Origin: Pandoraea norimbergensis
GTDB taxonomy: Bacteria > Pseudomonadota > Gammaproteobacteria > Burkholderiales > Burkholderiaceae
DNA: 64,000 nt
Assembly (NCBI RefSeq): GCF_001465545.3
Contig: NZ_CP013480.3
Span: 4,712,001 to 4,776,000 of the forward strand
Direction: 5' to 3'
This document shows, one piece after another, positions 32,728-43,774 of the stretch (position 1 is the first letter of the stretch; every line of letters starts with the position of its first letter). Made by a program: the position numbers and the translations under genes. Below the pieces are notes generated by a model. The model was not told the DNA's origin and ran no database searches. It worked only from the letters and a program-made list of their open reading frames with translations.

Positions 32728-34365
32728 TCAGAAACCAGCAGCGAGGCCGTCGCGACGGCTGTCGCTGGCGGCCACGTAGCCGCGCTCCGGATCGTTGCGA
32801 TCCAGACGCCAGATGTACTGCCCCGAGCCGAAGTCCATATACGGATCGTCGATGGACTTCAGCTTGTGGCCCAGTGCAAGCAGCCCGGCCACCGTCTCAC
32901 GGTCGAGCGTGGATTCCACGTCGATGGTGAAATCGCGGTTGACCTTCCAGCGCGGTGCGTCGCATGCCGCCTGCGGCTGCTGACCGTAGTCGAGCATGCG
33001 CACAATCGACTGCAAGTGGCCTTGCGGCTGCATGTCGCCGCCCATCACGCCGAAGCTCATCACGGCCTCGTGCTGACCGTTGACCTTTTGCGTGAGGAAC
33101 GCCGGAATGATCGTGTGGAACGGGCGCTTGCCGCCTTCGACCACGTTGGCCGACTTCGGGTCCATCGAGAAGCCGCAGCCACGGTTTTGCAGCGCGATGC
33201 CCAGATCGGGCACGACCACGCCGGAACCGAAGCCCATGTAGTTCGACTGGATGAAGCTGACCATCATGCCGCTCTCGTCGGCCGTCGACATGTAGATCGT
33301 GCCGCCGGCCTTGGGCATGCCGAAGTCGAACTGCGTGGCGCGGTCCGGATCGATGAGCTTTGCGCGCGCCGTCAGGTAGGCGTCGTCGAGCATCTGCTCA
33401 GGCGTGACTTCCATCGAGCGCGGGTCGGCCACGTACTTGTACAGATCGGCAAACGCGAGCTTCATCGCCTCGATCTGCAAGTGCTGCGAGTGCACGCGGT
33501 CGACGGCGAGACGCGACACGTCGAACTTCTCGAGAATGCCCAGCGCCATCAACGCGGCAATGCCCTGCCCGTTCGGCGGAATTTCATGCACGGTGTAGCC
33601 GCGATAATCCTTCTCGATCGGCTTGACCCAGTCGGCGCGGTAGTTGCGCAGATCGTCGGTCGTCATCGACCCGCCGTGCTCGCTCGACCAAGCGACGATG
33701 CGCTCGGCGATCTCGCCTTCGTAGTAAGCACGCGGCCCTTGTTCGGCCAGCATGCGCAGCGTGCGCGCGTGGCCCGGGAAACGCATCATTTCGCTGGTCG
33801 TCGGTGCACGGCCATGCGTCATGAACGTCTGCGCGTAGCCCGGCTGGTCTTTCAGTTCCGGCACGGCGGCGGCCCACTTGCGCGCAACGATGTTGGCAAC
33901 CGCGTGACCCCGCTCGGCGATCTCGATGGCCGGTGCCATCAGATCGGCGAACGGCAGCTTGCCGAACTTCGCGTGCAGCGCTTCCCAGCCGGCGATCACG
34001 CCGGGCACGGTGACGGTGTCTACGCCGCGCGTCGGTTGCTTCGCGATGCCGTGCTGCTCACCGTATTTCTTGCGGAAGTAGTCGACATTCCACGCCTCAG
34101 GTGCCACACCCGAAGCGTTCAGGCCGTGCAGCTCCTTGCCGTCCCAGATGAGCGCGAAGCAGTCGCCGCCCAGACCGTTCGAGACCGGCTCGACGATGGT
34201 CATGCAGGCGGCTGCGGCGATGGCCGCGTCGACGGCGTTACCGCCCTGCCACAGGATGCGCAGGCCGGCTTGCGCGGCGAGCGGGTGCGACGTCGACACG
34301 ATGTTGCGGGCGAACACCGGCAGGCGCGGTGTCGGATAAGGGTTCTGCCAGTTGAATTGCGTCAT
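32728..34365 (-). CDS. ggt: Gamma-glutamyltransferase, cytoplasmic type
   Basis: A 545-residue Ntn hydrolase that cleaves gamma-glutamyl bonds (glutathione, gamma-glutamyl peptides). The N-terminal part shows ILWQGGNAVDAAIAAA and EPVSNGLGGDCF. The autoprocessing nucleophile is probably Thr356 (AGGTIYMST), followed by YMGFGSGVV and a GG-rich substrate loop (FGVMGGDMQPQGH). It has no signal peptide, unlike the second copy at 50383, so it acts in the cytoplasm. It is the last of six co-directional genes after a peptide ABC transporter, which suggests imported gamma-glutamyl compounds are its substrates. Confidence 0.9.
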   Translation of the reverse strand: MTQFNWQNPYPTPRLPVFARNIVSTSHPLAAQAGLRILWQGGNAVDAAIAAAACMTIVEPVSNGLGGDCFALIWDGKELHGLNASGVAPEAWNVDYFRKKYGEQHGIAKQPTRGVDTVTVPGVIAGWEALHAKFGKLPFADLMAPAIEIAERGHAVANIVARKWAAAVPELKDQPGYAQTFMTHGRAPTTSEMMRFPGHARTLRMLAEQGPRAYYEGEIAERIVAWSSEHGGSMTTDDLRNYRADWVKPIEKDYRGYTVHEIPPNGQGIAALMALGILEKFDVSRLAVDRVHSQHLQIEAMKLAFADLYKYVADPRSMEVTPEQMLDDAYLTARAKLIDPDRATQFDFGMPKAGGTIYMSTADESGMMVSFIQSNYMGFGSGVVVPDLGIALQNRGCGFSMDPKSANVVEGGKRPFHTIIPAFLTQKVNGQHEAVMSFGVMGGDMQPQGHLQSIVRMLDYGQQPQAACDAPRWKVNRDFTIDVESTLDRETVAGLLALGHKLKSIDDPYMDFGSGQYIWRLDRNDPERGYVAASDSRRDGLAAGF

Positions 34366-34467
34366 GACGCTTTCACTTACCTTTGTCTCGAATGGGTGGA
34401 GTTGGCTGCCGGGGAGGCCCGCGCTGCAACGTTAGGACGCTCACGTTACGCGCGGGGGACACCCTCG

Positions 34468-35406
34468 TTACTGTTCGCGCGGATCGAGCGCATCGCGCAA
34501 ACCGTCTCCCAGCAGGTTGAATCCGAGTACCGTCAAAAAGATGGCGATACCGGGGAAAATCGACATCCAAGGCGCTTGTTCGACGAAGTCCTTGGCGGTA
34601 TTGAGCATCGAGCCCCACGAGGGCATCGGCGGCAATTGGCCCAGCCCTAGAAACGACAGACTCGCTTCGGCAATGATGGCCGTCGCCACCGTCAGGCTCG
34701 CCTGCACGATGATCGGGGGCAGCACGTTCGGCAGGATGTAGCGCACGATGATGCGCGTATCCGACAGGCCGATGGCGCGCGCGCCTTCGACATATTCTTC
34801 CGCCTTGACCGTGAGCGCTTGCCCTCGTGCCAACCGCACAAAACGCGGCATGGCGGACACGCCGATGGCGATCATGGCGTTGGTCAGGCTCGCCCCGAGA
34901 AACGCCGCCATGGCGATGGCGAGAATCAGGAACGGGATCGAGAGCAGCGCATCGGCCAGACGCGACACGATGGCATCGACCCAGCGGCCGAAGTAACCGG
35001 CGAGCAGCCCCAGCGGCACACCGATGATCACGGCAATGCCTACCGACACGACACCGGCCGCGAGCGACGCACGGGCGCCGTAAATCATGCGCGCGAGAAT
35101 GTCGCGCCCGAGTTCGTCAGTCCCAAACCAATGCAGCGCGCTGGGCGCCTGACGCACGGTCATGAAGCTGGTGGCGATCGGATCGTAAGGGGAAATCAAC
35201 GGCGCGAGCAGCGCGACAAGCACGGCGAACGCGACGATGATCGCACCGGCGACCGCCGCACGGTTGCGTGCGAATTTACGCAGCCCGCGATGACGGCGGC
35301 GCGGCAAACGCTCCGCACTCGCTGCTGCCGATACGGAAGCGGCGACAAGTGTGGGCGGCGTGGGCGGCGTGGACGGTGTGGAGGGAGTCGTGGGCAAGGC
35401 GGCCAT
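34468..35406 (-). CDS. Peptide-type ABC permease, DppC/GsiD-like
   Basis: A 312-residue inner-membrane permease with six predicted spans. A Pro/Thr-rich N-terminus (TPSTPSTPPTPPT) precedes the OppC-type domain RKFARNRAAVAGAIIV and FGTDELGRDILARM. The EAA-type coupling loop is EEYVEGARAIGLSDTRIIVRYILPN. The ATG at 35406 lies inside an open frame that runs into the upstream permease gene; its ribosome site is weak, so coupling to the preceding gene is likely. It pairs with the DppB-like permease. Confidence 0.88.
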   Translation of the reverse strand: MAALPTTPSTPSTPPTPPTLVAASVSAAASAERLPRRRHRGLRKFARNRAAVAGAIIVAFAVLVALLAPLISPYDPIATSFMTVRQAPSALHWFGTDELGRDILARMIYGARASLAAGVVSVGIAVIIGVPLGLLAGYFGRWVDAIVSRLADALLSIPFLILAIAMAAFLGASLTNAMIAIGVSAMPRFVRLARGQALTVKAEEYVEGARAIGLSDTRIIVRYILPNVLPPIIVQASLTVATAIIAEASLSFLGLGQLPPMPSWGSMLNTAKDFVEQAPWMSIFPGIAIFLTVLGFNLLGDGLRDALDPREQ

Positions 35407-35428
35407 GTTCAGTCGGAAAGAATAAGCC

Positions 35429-36373
35429 TCAGGCCCGGCGCAGGCGCGGGTTGAGCAACACATACAGCACGTCGGCCACCAGATTCAGCGCGATAAAACT
35501 CACCGCCGTCACCAGCACGACGCCCTGCACCACCGCGTAATCGCGGTTGAACACCGCGTCGACCACCAGCTTGCCGAAGCCCGGGATCGTGAAGACCTGT
35601 TCGGTCAGCACTGCCCCCGCGAGCAATTCACCGAAGAGCAGCGCGAGCACCGTGACGATCGGGATCAGCGCATTACGGAACGCATGCTTGAGCACCACGG
35701 TGCCGCGCAACAAGCCCTTGGCGCGCGCGGTGCGAATGTAGTCGGTGCGCAGCACGCTGAGCATGGCACTGCGCGTATGACGCATCAGTTGCGCGCCCAG
35801 CGCCGCCCCCAGCACGAAGGCCGGCATGATCATCGTCTTGAAACTCATCCACAGGTCTTCGCCCGGCGGCACGTAGCCCGACGACGGCAGCAACTGCCAG
35901 CGCACCGACACGAGAAAGATCAGCAGGATGCCCAGCCAGAAGTTGGGGATCGACATGCCCGAGAGCGCCAGCACGTTGGCACCGTAATCCACCGCCTTGC
36001 CGCGATTCGCCGCCGACAGAATGCCCAGCGGAATACCGATGCCGATGGCGATGAGCAGACCGAGCGAAGCCAGTTGCAGCGTCACCGGCAGCTTCTGCGC
36101 GATCAGCGTCGTCACCGGTTCGCCGGTGCGCAGCGAATTGCCGAGGTTGCCATGCAGCACGTCACCCATCCACAGCGCGTATTGGGTGGGCAGCGGCTTG
36201 TCGAGGTGATACTTCTCGCGCAACGCCGCGATGACCTGCGGGTTCTGGTCCTCGCCAGCCATCGCGAGCACGGGATCGCCGGGCAGCATTTTTTGCAGCC
36301 CGAAGATCAGCATCGACACGATGAACAGTGTCGGAATGGCGACGAGCGCGCGATGGAGGACGAGACGCAGCAT
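35429..36373 (-). CDS. Peptide-type ABC permease, DppB/GsiC-like
   Basis: A 314-residue permease of the OppB/DppB type. Hallmarks are the N-terminal TM followed by MLPGDPVLAMAG, LGNSLRTGEPV, and the EAA-like loop TDYIRTARAKGLLRGTVVLKHAFRNALIP (quoted in part), ending in YVLLNPRLR. It lies 16 bp after the binding-protein gene and 22 bp before the DppC-like gene. Together they form the membrane channel of the importer. Confidence 0.9.
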   Translation of the reverse strand: MLRLVLHRALVAIPTLFIVSMLIFGLQKMLPGDPVLAMAGEDQNPQVIAALREKYHLDKPLPTQYALWMGDVLHGNLGNSLRTGEPVTTLIAQKLPVTLQLASLGLLIAIGIGIPLGILSAANRGKAVDYGANVLALSGMSIPNFWLGILLIFLVSVRWQLLPSSGYVPPGEDLWMSFKTMIMPAFVLGAALGAQLMRHTRSAMLSVLRTDYIRTARAKGLLRGTVVLKHAFRNALIPIVTVLALLFGELLAGAVLTEQVFTIPGFGKLVVDAVFNRDYAVVQGVVLVTAVSFIALNLVADVLYVLLNPRLRRA

Positions 36374-36389
36374 GGCTTACCTCGCTCCC

Positions 36390-37892
36390 TCAGCCCTTGA
36401 GGCTCACGCCGCGCAGACGGATCAAACCGTCGGGATACGGCACGAAGCCCTGCACCTTCTTCGTGAGCACATACGGCCACGGCTGCACGTACAGATACAG
36501 AATCGGGTTGTCGTCGGCGAGGATCTTGTTGGCCGCGTCGTACAGCGGCTTGCGCTCGGCCACGCTGGACTTCACGCGGGCGTCGTTAAGCAGTTTGTCG
36601 ACGTCGGCATTGCAATACTGACCGTAGTTCAGGTTGCCCTTGCAGGTCACAAACTGATGCAGGTTGCCGTCCGGGTCCACGCGGCCCGACCAGCCGTTGT
36701 AGAGCACATCGAAGTCGCCACGGTGCGCGGCGTCGAGGGCAGCGGCGTAGTCCATCGGACGCAGCTTCAGCGTAATGCCCGCCTCGGCGAGCATTGCCTG
36801 CAACATCTGCGCCATCTGGTTCGACACGGTGTTGTTGCCGAAGCTCAGCGTCACGTCCACCTTCTCGAAGCCTGCCGACTTGAGCAGTGCCTTCGCCTTG
36901 GCAACATCACGCTTCGACGTCTTGATCGCCGTGTCGTAGTACTGGCCGCTCTTGGGCAGCGCTTGATTGGCAGGGGTGAAGATGCCGCCACCGATCACCT
37001 GATTGATGGCGTCGCGGTCGATGGCCAGATCGAAGGCTTCACGCACGCGTTTGTCGCGCAGCGCCTTGGGCGCGTTGGCGGCCACGTTGAACGTCAGGCC
37101 GTAGTAGCCCAGACCGTCGATGGTCAGGAAATTCAGATTGGCATCGCGCTTGACCGACTTCACGTCGGACGGCGACAGACGCTCAAGCATATCGAGCGAG
37201 CCGGAGCGCACGTTCGCGAGACGCACGGTGGTGTCGGGAATCGGCAGGAAAGTGACCTTCTGGATCGGGTATTTGTCGGCATCCCAGAAGCCTGCGAATT
37301 TCTCCAGCACGACACGGTCGTTCTGCACGCGCTGCACGAACTTGTACGGGCCCGAGCACACCGGGCGTGCTTGCACGGCGGCGTCATCGGCCAGTGTCTT
37401 GGGGGCCAGCATCATGCCGGCGCGATCGGACAACGTGGCGAGCAGCGCCGAGTCCGGGGCCTTGAGCACGATGTTGACGGTCGAATCGTCCACCACGTCG
37501 ACGTGATCGATGGACGACAGCTCGCTCTTGCGATTGCTCGCGGGCATGCTGCGTGCGCGGTCGAGATTGGCCTTCACGGCCTTGGCGTTGAACGGCTCGT
37601 CGTCGTGGAACTTCGCGCCCTGACGCAGCTTGAACGTCCACGTCTTGCCGTCTGCGCTCACGCTCCACGACGTGGCCAGCATCGGCACGAACTTCAGATC
37701 CGGCGAGATATCGACCAGCGAGCTGCACAGCGAGCGCAACACCATGCGGTCGACAACCTGCGAACTGCGCGCCGGGTCGAGCGAACCGATATCTTCCTGC
37801 AAACCAATGCGGATGGCCGACTGGGCCATCGCCGACGCGGCGCCCGTGGTCAGTGCGGCAGCCAGAGCGAAATCGAGCAGAACGTTGCGCAT
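36390..37892 (-). CDS. Family 5 ABC substrate-binding protein (peptide/glutathione type)
   Basis: A 500-residue periplasmic binding protein. A signal peptide (about 1-23, LTTGAASAMAQ) is followed by IGLQEDIGSLDPARSS and the SBP5 core, including TWTFKLRQGAKFHDDEPFNA (about 110-130) and a C-terminal domain with the WSGRVDPDGNLHQF segment. The lack of a lipobox Cys means it is soluble in the periplasm. Its operon partners (two ATPases, two permeases, gamma-glutamyltransferase) suggest gamma-glutamyl peptides or glutathione as ligands; the ligand cannot be read from sequence. Confidence 0.9.
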   Translation of the reverse strand: MRNVLLDFALAAALTTGAASAMAQSAIRIGLQEDIGSLDPARSSQVVDRMVLRSLCSSLVDISPDLKFVPMLATSWSVSADGKTWTFKLRQGAKFHDDEPFNAKAVKANLDRARSMPASNRKSELSSIDHVDVVDDSTVNIVLKAPDSALLATLSDRAGMMLAPKTLADDAAVQARPVCSGPYKFVQRVQNDRVVLEKFAGFWDADKYPIQKVTFLPIPDTTVRLANVRSGSLDMLERLSPSDVKSVKRDANLNFLTIDGLGYYGLTFNVAANAPKALRDKRVREAFDLAIDRDAINQVIGGGIFTPANQALPKSGQYYDTAIKTSKRDVAKAKALLKSAGFEKVDVTLSFGNNTVSNQMAQMLQAMLAEAGITLKLRPMDYAAALDAAHRGDFDVLYNGWSGRVDPDGNLHQFVTCKGNLNYGQYCNADVDKLLNDARVKSSVAERKPLYDAANKILADDNPILYLYVQPWPYVLTKKVQGFVPYPDGLIRLRGVSLKG

Positions 37893-37937
37893 GCGTGAGG
37901 TCTCTCGTGAGTGTTTATCGGAATAGTGTGGGTGTTA

Positions 37938-39013
37938 TTAGCTGACGACAGCCGCGTCGGCCTGCGCCTGCCGTGCGCGATACAGCGCCAGACGCGCCGT
38001 CAGCTTTTCGCTCGGCGGCGTGACGAGTGTGGGGCTCGCCCCCGCATTCTGGATGTCCCGCCAGAAGTGGCAGGCCACCTGCCGGCCGTCGGGCAAGACT
38101 TCGTCAATCGGGCGTTGCTCGCGGCACACCTCGCGCGCATGCGGACAGCGCGGGTGAAAACGGCAACCGGGCGGCGGTGCCGTCGGGCTCGGCAATTCGC
38201 CGCCCAGCGGCGCGCGGCTGCGGCGCACGTGCGGGCTGCTTGCCGGAATCGCCTGCAACAGCGCCTGCGTGTACGGATGCAACGGGTTGTCGAACAGCGC
38301 ATCGGCGCTGGCCAGTTCCACAATCTCGCCCAGATACATCACCGCAACGCGGTCGCTCATGTGACGAATGACGGCCAGATCGTGGGCCACCATGATGAGC
38401 GTGAGGCCGAGATCGTGCTTCAGACGTTCGAGCAGGTTGATGACCTGCGCCTGTACGGAAACATCGAGCGCAGAGACAGGTTCGTCGCCGATGATCACGC
38501 GCGGCTCACCCGCGAGCGCGCGGGCGATGCCGATGCGCTGGCGCTGGCCGCCGGAGAATTCGTGCGGAAAGCGCTGTGCATAGTCCGGTTGCAGACCGAC
38601 GGTGCGCAGCAGGTCGGCCACCCGGTCGTCGCGTGCGCGGCCATGCGCGAGCCCGTGCAGCGCAATCGGCTCGGCAATCAGGCTGCCCACGGTCATGCTC
38701 GGGTTGAGCGAGGCGAACGGGTCTTGAAAGATGATCTGCAATTCACGTCGCAGACGCCGCATCGCGCCGGCACCCAGCTTCATGATGTCTTCGCCCTGAT
38801 AGCGCACTTCCCCGCGCGTGGCATCGAGCAGGCGCAGCAACAAACGGCCGAGCGTGGATTTTCCGCAGCCCGACTCGCCGACGATGGCGAACGTTTCGCC
38901 CGCCTGCACCGAGAACGAGACGCCATTCACGGCGTACACCGTGGGCGCGCGCGAAAAACCGACGCGGTGGCCGCCGAAGTGTTTGGTCAGATCGCGAGCT
39001 TCGAGCAACGCTG

Positions 39014-39017
<4 letters not shown>
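37938..39017 (-). CDS. Peptide ABC transporter ATPase, DppF/OppF-like
   Basis: A 359-residue ATP-binding subunit. Walker [11 protein letters not shown]-loop [13 protein letters not shown], signature [15 protein letters not shown] and Walker [15 protein letters not shown] are intact. The C-terminal oligopeptide domain includes the Cys-rich [15 protein letters not shown], which in this family can bind an iron-sulfur cluster. The start ATG at 39017 overlaps the stop of the preceding ATPase gene by four bases. Confidence 0.92.
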
Positions 39018-40075
<1,058 letters not shown>

Positions 40076-40119
40076 GAGCGGAATGCATGACACGATTATG
40101 TCCCCCACGGATCAATAGA

Positions 40120-40133
40120 AAATATTAATATTT
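40120..40133. promoter_or_regulatory. AT-rich 14-bp perfect palindrome between ABC operon and LysR
   Basis: AAATATTAATATTT lies 34 bp before the LysR start and about 45 bp before the ATPase start. It is a plausible LysR site controlling both directions, though AT-rich palindromes also arise by chance in promoters. Confidence 0.4.
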
Positions 40134-40166
40134 CTTTTCAATACGTAAATTATTTTTACCTCCCAA

Positions 40167-41048
40167 ATGCTCACACTGCGCATGATGAAAACGTTCCGGC
40201 TGGTGGCACAAACCGGCTCGTTTGCCGCCGCTGCCGAACGTGCCGCGCTCACGCAGGCGGCCGTGAGTCTGCAAATGCGCGGGCTTGAAGATGCCGTCGG
40301 CCAGCGCCTGTTCGACCGTCGCGGGCGGCAGATCACGCTCACCCGGCAAGGGCGCGAACTGTTTCCGCGCGTCGAGCAGATTTTGGCGCTCACCGCCGAC
40401 CTGACGGCCTCGCCTCTCGATGCGATGCAGGGGCCGGTGACCATCGGTGCCGTCGTGTCGGTCATCGGAGCGCTCTCGCTGGTGGTGGCCGAACTGAAAA
40501 CCGCGCATCCCGGGCTCGATGTGCGCCTCACGTCCGCACGTTCCGATGAGCTGACCGATCTCGTCGAACAGGGCGAAGTCGATATTGCTGCCGTGGTCGC
40601 CCGTGCCGACGATGCGCGCCCCGACGGGCTGGTGTGGACGCCGCTCTATACCGAGCCGATGGTGATGGTCGTCAATCGCGAAGTCTGGGATGCCACGCCG
40701 GACGCCAATCCGCAGTCCGTTCTCGATGAACACGCGTTCCTGCGCTTCGACCGGCGCGTGCGCACGGGACTCGTGGTCGAGCAGGCGTTGCGCGCAGCGA
40801 AACTGACCGTCACGGAATATCTCGAATTGAACTCCATCGAGACCATCGTCGCGCTCGTGCGCAAGAACGTCGGCGTGTCGGTATTGCCGCTGCTGCATCG
40901 CGGCGACTGGCAGGCCGACCCGCTGCTGCGCATCGTGCCGATTGCGGCGCCACCGCTGTTGCGCACGGTCGGCATGATTCATCGTGAACACGACTCGCGC
41001 ACCCGCGACATCACGGCGGCGATTGTCGGCATGCTGCATGACGTGTGA
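40167..41048 (+). CDS. LysR-type regulator of the gamma-glutamyl/peptide ABC operon
   Basis: A 293-residue LysR protein. The HTH (about 3-60) reads MMKTFRLVAQTGSFAAAA then LTQAAVSLQMRGLED, and the co-inducer domain covers 85-290. It is divergent from the six-gene importer/ggt operon, its probable target. The inducer is unknown; a gamma-glutamyl peptide or a sulfur-status signal is only a guess. A strong hairpin follows before the convergent MFS gene. Confidence 0.83.
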   Translation: MLTLRMMKTFRLVAQTGSFAAAAERAALTQAAVSLQMRGLEDAVGQRLFDRRGRQITLTRQGRELFPRVEQILALTADLTASPLDAMQGPVTIGAVVSVIGALSLVVAELKTAHPGLDVRLTSARSDELTDLVEQGEVDIAAVVARADDARPDGLVWTPLYTEPMVMVVNREVWDATPDANPQSVLDEHAFLRFDRRVRTGLVVEQALRAAKLTVTEYLELNSIETIVALVRKNVGVSVLPLLHRGDWQADPLLRIVPIAAPPLLRTVGMIHREHDSRTRDITAAIVGMLHDV

Positions 41049-41079
41049 GGGTGTGAGGTGTGAAGGCTGTGGAAACGAA

Positions 41080-41103
41080 ACGGCGCGGTCAAAGCCGCGC
41101 CGT
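41080..41103. terminator. Terminator hairpin between convergent LysR and MFS genes
   Basis: A perfect 9-bp stem ACGGCGCGG/CCGCGCCGT with loop TCAAAG. It is preceded by an A-rich stretch, giving a weak U-tail for the minus-strand MFS transcript. Confidence 0.7.
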
Positions 41104-41123
41104 GGCGAGGAACACTGAAACAA

Positions 41124-42458
41124 TCAGTCGCGGGTTTCCAACGCCTTGTTGATGCGCAGCGCCAGCAACGTGCAAACGGTCCCCGAGAGCAGATAGACGC
41201 TCACGGCAACCAGCCCGAATTCCGCTGACAACCCCAGCGCGACGAGCGGTGCGAATGCCGCGCCGAACAGCCAAGCAAAGTCGGTGGTGAGCGCCGCCCC
41301 CGTGTAACGGAAGCGCTGCTCGAAATTCGACGTCACCGTCCCCGCCGCCTGCCCGTACGACAGGCCGAGCAACCCGAAGCCCACCAGAATGAAGATGTCC
41401 TGCCGGGTCGAGCCACCGCCCATCAGGTAGGGCGCGAAGAGCGCGAAGATGCCGATGAAGATCGCGAAGAGTCCGAGTGTCGTGCGTCGCCCGAGCCGGT
41501 CGGCGATGCGCCCCGAAATCACCGTGCAAATAATGGCGATGACGGCACCGCACAATTGCACGATCAACACACTGTCGAGATCTTGCGTGTTTTGCAGAGA
41601 AATCCACGACAACGGGAACACCGTCACCAAGTGGAACAGCGCGTAGCTGGCGAGCGCAGCAAACGCGCCGAGAAAGATGTTGTAGCCCTGCGAGCGCACC
41701 ATCTCACGCGTGCTGATCGGCTCCAGTTGCCCTTCTTCGAGCATCTCGGTGTACTCGTTCGTGACCACCAGACGCAGGCGCGCAAACAGCGCCACCACGT
41801 TCACAGCGAAGGCCACATAGAACGGATAACGCCAGCCCCACGTGAGAAAGTCGTCGCTCTCCAGACTCCAGTGCAGGAACAGGAACAAGCCGCCCGCGAT
41901 GAGAAAGCCGATCGGCGCCCCCAACTGCCCCATCATCGAATACCAGCCGCGACGGTGCGGCGGCGCGTTCATGGCGAGCAGCGACGGCAGACCATCCCAC
42001 GAGCCGCCGAAGCCGATGCCCTGCACCAGACGGAAGAACGCGAGCAGCCAGATCGCACGGTCGCCCAGCACCGCATAGCCCGGCAGGAACGCCATGCCGG
42101 CCGTCGCCGTGCCGAGCACGAACAGCGCCGCCGTGAGCTTGACGCTACGGCCCCAGCGCCGCTGCACGTTCATGAACAGCGTCGTGCCGAACGGGCGCGA
42201 AATAAACGCGAACGAGAAGATCGTGAACGAGTACAGCAGGCCGTGCAGGCCGTCGGCAAACGGGAAGAAAACGTGCGGAAAGACGAGAACGGCAGAAATG
42301 CCGAACACGAAGAAATCGAAGTACTCGGAGGCGCGTCCGACGACAACGCCTACCGCGATTTCCTCAGGGGCAATGCGAGACTTGTTGCCGTGATCGTGCG
42401 CAGTCGAAGCACTCGGCGAACCGGGTGGGGTCGGCGATTGATGAGCACTGCTTGACAT
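41124..42458 (-). CDS. MHS-family MFS transporter (metabolite:H+ symporter)
   Basis: A 444-residue, 12-span transporter of the sugar-porter-like MHS group. TM1-2 show VGRASEYFDFFVFGISAVLVFP, loop 2-3 has SRPFGTTLFMNVQRRWGR, and loop 4-5 has RLVQGIGFGGSWDGLPSL. The ATG at 42458 follows AAGGGGG and is preferred over an upstream frame extension. The cytoplasmic N-terminus is His/Ser-rich. The substrate cannot be read from sequence; relatives move citrate, proline/betaine, shikimate or dicarboxylates. It is divergent from cyoA across 159 bp, with no clear functional link. Confidence 0.85.
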   Translation of the reverse strand: MSSSAHQSPTPPGSPSASTAHDHGNKSRIAPEEIAVGVVVGRASEYFDFFVFGISAVLVFPHVFFPFADGLHGLLYSFTIFSFAFISRPFGTTLFMNVQRRWGRSVKLTAALFVLGTATAGMAFLPGYAVLGDRAIWLLAFFRLVQGIGFGGSWDGLPSLLAMNAPPHRRGWYSMMGQLGAPIGFLIAGGLFLFLHWSLESDDFLTWGWRYPFYVAFAVNVVALFARLRLVVTNEYTEMLEEGQLEPISTREMVRSQGYNIFLGAFAALASYALFHLVTVFPLSWISLQNTQDLDSVLIVQLCGAVIAIICTVISGRIADRLGRRTTLGLFAIFIGIFALFAPYLMGGGSTRQDIFILVGFGLLGLSYGQAAGTVTSNFEQRFRYTGAALTTDFAWLFGAAFAPLVALGLSAEFGLVAVSVYLLSGTVCTLLALRINKALETRD

Positions 42459-42617
42459 TATCGGACCCCCTTGCGGATCGGGATGACGATGACACTCGTG
42501 CCCGAAAAGCATCGCAGGTTACTCGAATCGACGCTATCGGGTTTACCCTAGTATCTTGCATCGGGGTGTGAAGTCCATGATGGGTCCGGTCCACGGCTAC
42601 GGTTCATCGATCGCAGC

Positions 42618-43721
42618 ATGACTTCCCCCAAGTTCCTTCGCGGGGTACTTTTGCTCCCCGCCGCCGCTTTGCTGTCCGGCTGCAATACCGTTTTGATGTC
42701 GCCTGCGGGCGATCTCGCGGTGAGGCAGCGGGACATCATTATCGTTTCCACCATCCTGATGCTGCTGATCATCATTCCGGTGATCGCACTCACGCTGCTC
42801 TTTGCCTGGCGATACCGGGCATCGAACAAGGATGCCGTCTACACGCCCGAATGGGATCACTCGACACTGCTCGAGCTGCTGATCTGGGCGGCGCCCCTGC
42901 TCATCATCATCGCGCTCGGCGCCCTCACTTGGGTGAGTACGCACAAGCTCGATCCGTATCGCCCACTGGAACGGATCGACGCCAAACGCGAGATTCCCCC
43001 CGACACGCGCCCGTTGACGGTGCAAGTGGTGGCGATGGACTGGAAATGGCTGTTCTTCTACCCCGATCAGGGCATCGCCACCGTCAATGAGCTGGCCGCG
43101 CCGGTCGACCGCCCGATCCGCTTCGAAATCACGTCGACGACGATGATGAATTCGTTCTTCGTGCCCGCCCTCGCCGGTCAGGTCTACGCCATGCCCGGCA
43201 TGGAAACGAAGCTGCACGCTGTCATCAACAAGCCCGGCGTCTACGACGGCTTCTCGGCGAACTACAGCGGCGCGGGCTTCTCGGGCATGCGCTTCAAGTT
43301 CCACGGCATGACGGCAGAAGAATTCGACGCGTGGGTGCAACAGGTCAAGGCGAAGGGCCAGAATCTCTCGCGCGACAAGTACGAAGCCCTCACGCAGCCC
43401 AGCGAATGGGTGCCGGTGCAGTACTACGGCGATGTCGCACCCGATCTCTACGATGCGATTCTGAACCGCTGTGTCCAGGCCGGGCAGCCTTGCCTGAAGG
43501 ACATGATGGATCAGCCCAATCACAAGCATGCGGCCAACGAAGCGCGTGATGGCAATGTCGGCACGACGTCGTGGAAGATGCGCGGCGGCAAGACCGATGC
43601 GCTGCTCGCCGACGCCATGTGCACCGCCGACAACACCTCCCAGTTTGCAACCCGTCTGAGCGGCGGTCCGCTCGCCGACGCCACGCTACGGCGTGCCCCC
43701 GGCGAAGGGCTCACACAGTGA
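42618..43721 (+). CDS. cyoA: Cytochrome bo3-type ubiquinol oxidase subunit II
   Basis: Subunit II of the proton-pumping quinol oxidase, a 367-residue inner-membrane lipoprotein. The lipobox LLSGC puts the lipidated Cys at 22; two membrane spans follow (about 40-65 and 88-108), then the periplasmic cupredoxin domain with VVAMDWKWLFFYPDQG and STTMMNSFFVPALAGQVYAMPGM (in parts). The CuA ligands of cytochrome c oxidases are missing, as expected for quinol oxidases. First gene of cyoABCD-SURF1. Confidence 0.96.
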   Translation: MTSPKFLRGVLLLPAAALLSGCNTVLMSPAGDLAVRQRDIIIVSTILMLLIIIPVIALTLLFAWRYRASNKDAVYTPEWDHSTLLELLIWAAPLLIIIALGALTWVSTHKLDPYRPLERIDAKREIPPDTRPLTVQVVAMDWKWLFFYPDQGIATVNELAAPVDRPIRFEITSTTMMNSFFVPALAGQVYAMPGMETKLHAVINKPGVYDGFSANYSGAGFSGMRFKFHGMTAEEFDAWVQQVKAKGQNLSRDKYEALTQPSEWVPVQYYGDVAPDLYDAILNRCVQAGQPCLKDMMDQPNHKHAANEARDGNVGTTSWKMRGGKTDALLADAMCTADNTSQFATRLSGGPLADATLRRAPGEGLTQ

Positions 43722-43774
43722 GGCGCCGCGCGCCCAACCCTCGACAATGACGCGCCCCGCGCGCGAATGATCCT

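Noticed and set aside
32866..34650. 594-codon + strand open frame opposite the gamma-glutamyltransferase
   Set aside because: Antisense shadow; the other strand encodes a full GGT.
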